From: Nitrosomonadales bacterium
Lineage (GTDB): Bacteria > Pseudomonadota > Gammaproteobacteria > Burkholderiales > SG8-41
Assembly (NCBI GenBank): GCA_009885185.1
Contig: VFLF01000311.1
Span: forward strand, 1 to 6,485
Length of the DNA stretch: 6,485 bases
Reading direction: 5' to 3'
The notes under the pieces are model-generated. The model worked only from the letters and a program-made list of their open reading frames with translations. It was not told the origin of the DNA and made no database searches. Within the stretch, counting starts at the first letter, position 1, and every line of letters begins with the position of its first letter. The position numbers and the translations under genes were made by a program. Positions 5,592 through 6,485 of the stretch are shown here, in pieces.

Positions 5592-5597
5592 TAGAAT
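5592..5597 (+). promoter_or_regulatory. Candidate -10 element for the second Bug gene
   Basis: TAGAAT matches the sigma-70 -10 consensus TATAAT at five of six bases and lies 31 bases before the ATG at 5629. The hexamer 17 bases upstream (TTCAGC, 5569-5574) is a weak -35. It is the only plausible promoter in the 76-base gap. Confidence 0.35.
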
Positions 5598-5628
5598 GTC
5601 CAGCATCTTTTCGTCAGTTGGATCGGAC

Positions 5629-6485
5629 ATGCGAAGCAAGATTCCATTTGCAGTGATAGCGGCGGCCGGCGCCACGGTGTTGTTTTACGCGGCGGGCGCG
5701 GCCCGCGCGCAGCAGGTCAATCCACAATATCCGGTCAAACCCATCCGTGTGATCGTGCCGTTCGGTCCCGGCGGCCCAACGGATTTTCTGGTGCGTACCC
5801 TCGGTCAGAAAATCACCGAGTCTTGGGGACAGCAATTGATCGTGGATCACCGCACCGGCGCCAACGGCGTGGTCGGCTCCGAACTCACCGCGCGCGCCGC
5901 GCCCGACGGCTACACCCTGGGCGTGGTGACCAATGGCACACATGGCATCAATACCAGCCTGTTTCCCAAACTGCCGTATGACGCGGTGAAGGACTTCGCG
6001 CCGATCACGCGCATCGGGCTCGCGCCGTACGTGCTGATCGCGCATCCGTCATTGCCGGCGCGCGGCGTGAAAGCGTTGATTGCACTGGCACGATCACGAC
6101 CCGGCGAAATCACCTGGTCGTGCGGCGGCAGCCCGTCGCAACTGGCTGCGGAACTGTTCAAAAAATCCGCAGGCATCAACGTCATCGTCGTGCCCTACAA
6201 AGGCAATGCACCGGCGGTGACGGCCGCCATCAGCGGCGAAGTGTCACTGTCGTTCGGCAACGTCGCGCAATCCGCACCGCAGATCAAAGCGGGCCGCTTG
6301 CGCGCGCTGGGCGTGGGCAGCTTGCAGCGCTCACCCGTGATGCCCGAAGTGCCGACGGTGGCCGAATCCGGCTTGCCCGGATTTGAAGCGGGTGCGTGGT
6401 ACGGCGTGCTCGCGCCCGCCGCCACCCCGCGCTCGATCGTGCAGCGGCTCAACGCCGAAATCATCAAGGCGCTGGCGGACCCCGA
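5629..6485 (+). CDS. Bug/TctC-family periplasmic solute-binding protein, 3' truncated
   Basis: The frame is open from ATG 5629 to the window end (285 codons plus 2 bases), so roughly the last 35-45 residues of a typical 320-330-residue Bug protein are missing. It has a signal peptide (MRSK start, hydrophobic to about residue 22, probable ARA|Q cleavage after residue 27), then classical family motifs: YPVKPIRVIVPFGPGGPTDF (34-53), HRTGANGVVGSE (74-85), APDGYTLG (91-98), FAPITRIG (123-130), VPYKGNAPAVTAAISGEVSL (188-207), GRLRALGV (222-229) and VPTVAESGLPGFEAGAWYGV (241-260). These match the norm much more closely than the first Bug protein at 2081-3064, so the two are not recent duplicates. 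Bug proteins bind carboxylates and similar solutes in the periplasm; the ligand is unknown. A GGA at 5620-5622 is the only SD-like core. Its 76-base upstream gap suggests its own promoter rather than strict co-transcription with the cyclase. Confidence 0.93.
   Translation, partial: MRSKIPFAVIAAAGATVLFYAAGAARAQQVNPQYPVKPIRVIVPFGPGGPTDFLVRTLGQKITESWGQQLIVDHRTGANGVVGSELTARAAPDGYTLGVVTNGTHGINTSLFPKLPYDAVKDFAPITRIGLAPYVLIAHPSLPARGVKALIALARSRPGEITWSCGGSPSQLAAELFKKSAGINVIVVPYKGNAPAVTAAISGEVSLSFGNVAQSAPQIKAGRLRALGVGSLQRSPVMPEVPTVAESGLPGFEAGAWYGVLAPAATPRSIVQRLNAEIIKALADP

Overview
The window reads as chromosomal DNA of a high-GC Gram-negative bacterium, most likely a betaproteobacterium of the Burkholderiales. 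Three things point there: the GC-biased third codon positions, two separate Bug/TctC-type periplasmic solute-binding proteins (a family greatly expanded in that order), and a periplasmic-type molybdenum hydroxylase next to small exported proteins. The placement rests on family distribution, not on a phylogenetic marker. All six recognised genes lie on the + strand; there is no tRNA, rRNA, insertion sequence or CRISPR array.

Layout. (1) 1-1194: C-terminal part of a molybdopterin-binding large subunit of the isoquinoline 1-oxidoreductase / aldehyde dehydrogenase type, cut by the left edge. (2) 1195-1267: short gap with a long imperfect stem-loop followed by a T-rich tract. (3) 1268-4210: a tight four-gene run, probably one transcription unit: a Tat-exported SoxY-like carrier with an unusual AACLE arm, SoxZ (4-base overlap), an orphan Bug solute-binding protein, and a mandelate racemase/muconate lactonizing enzyme homologue. 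(4) 4211-4451: non-coding gap. (5) 4452-5552: a diguanylate cyclase with an N-terminal globin-coupled sensor domain whose expected proximal histidine is Phe. (6) 5629-6485: a second Bug protein, cut by the right edge.

How it may work together (inference). The Mo-hydroxylase, SoxYZ-like carrier and Bug proteins would all act in the periplasm; the enolase-superfamily enzyme and the cyclase are cytoplasmic. A plausible picture is a catabolic island in which Bug proteins bind organic acids, the Mo-enzyme oxidises an aldehyde or N-heterocycle, and the enolase homologue isomerises or eliminates on a carboxylate intermediate. No other sox gene (soxA, B, C, D, X) is in view, so the SoxYZ pair need not serve thiosulfate oxidation.

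Most worth a second look: the globin-coupled cyclase that appears unable to bind heme conventionally, the SoxY variant arm in its non-sox neighbourhood, the strong stem-loop just before that gene, and the enolase homologue with Gly where the strand-6 catalytic residue is expected.
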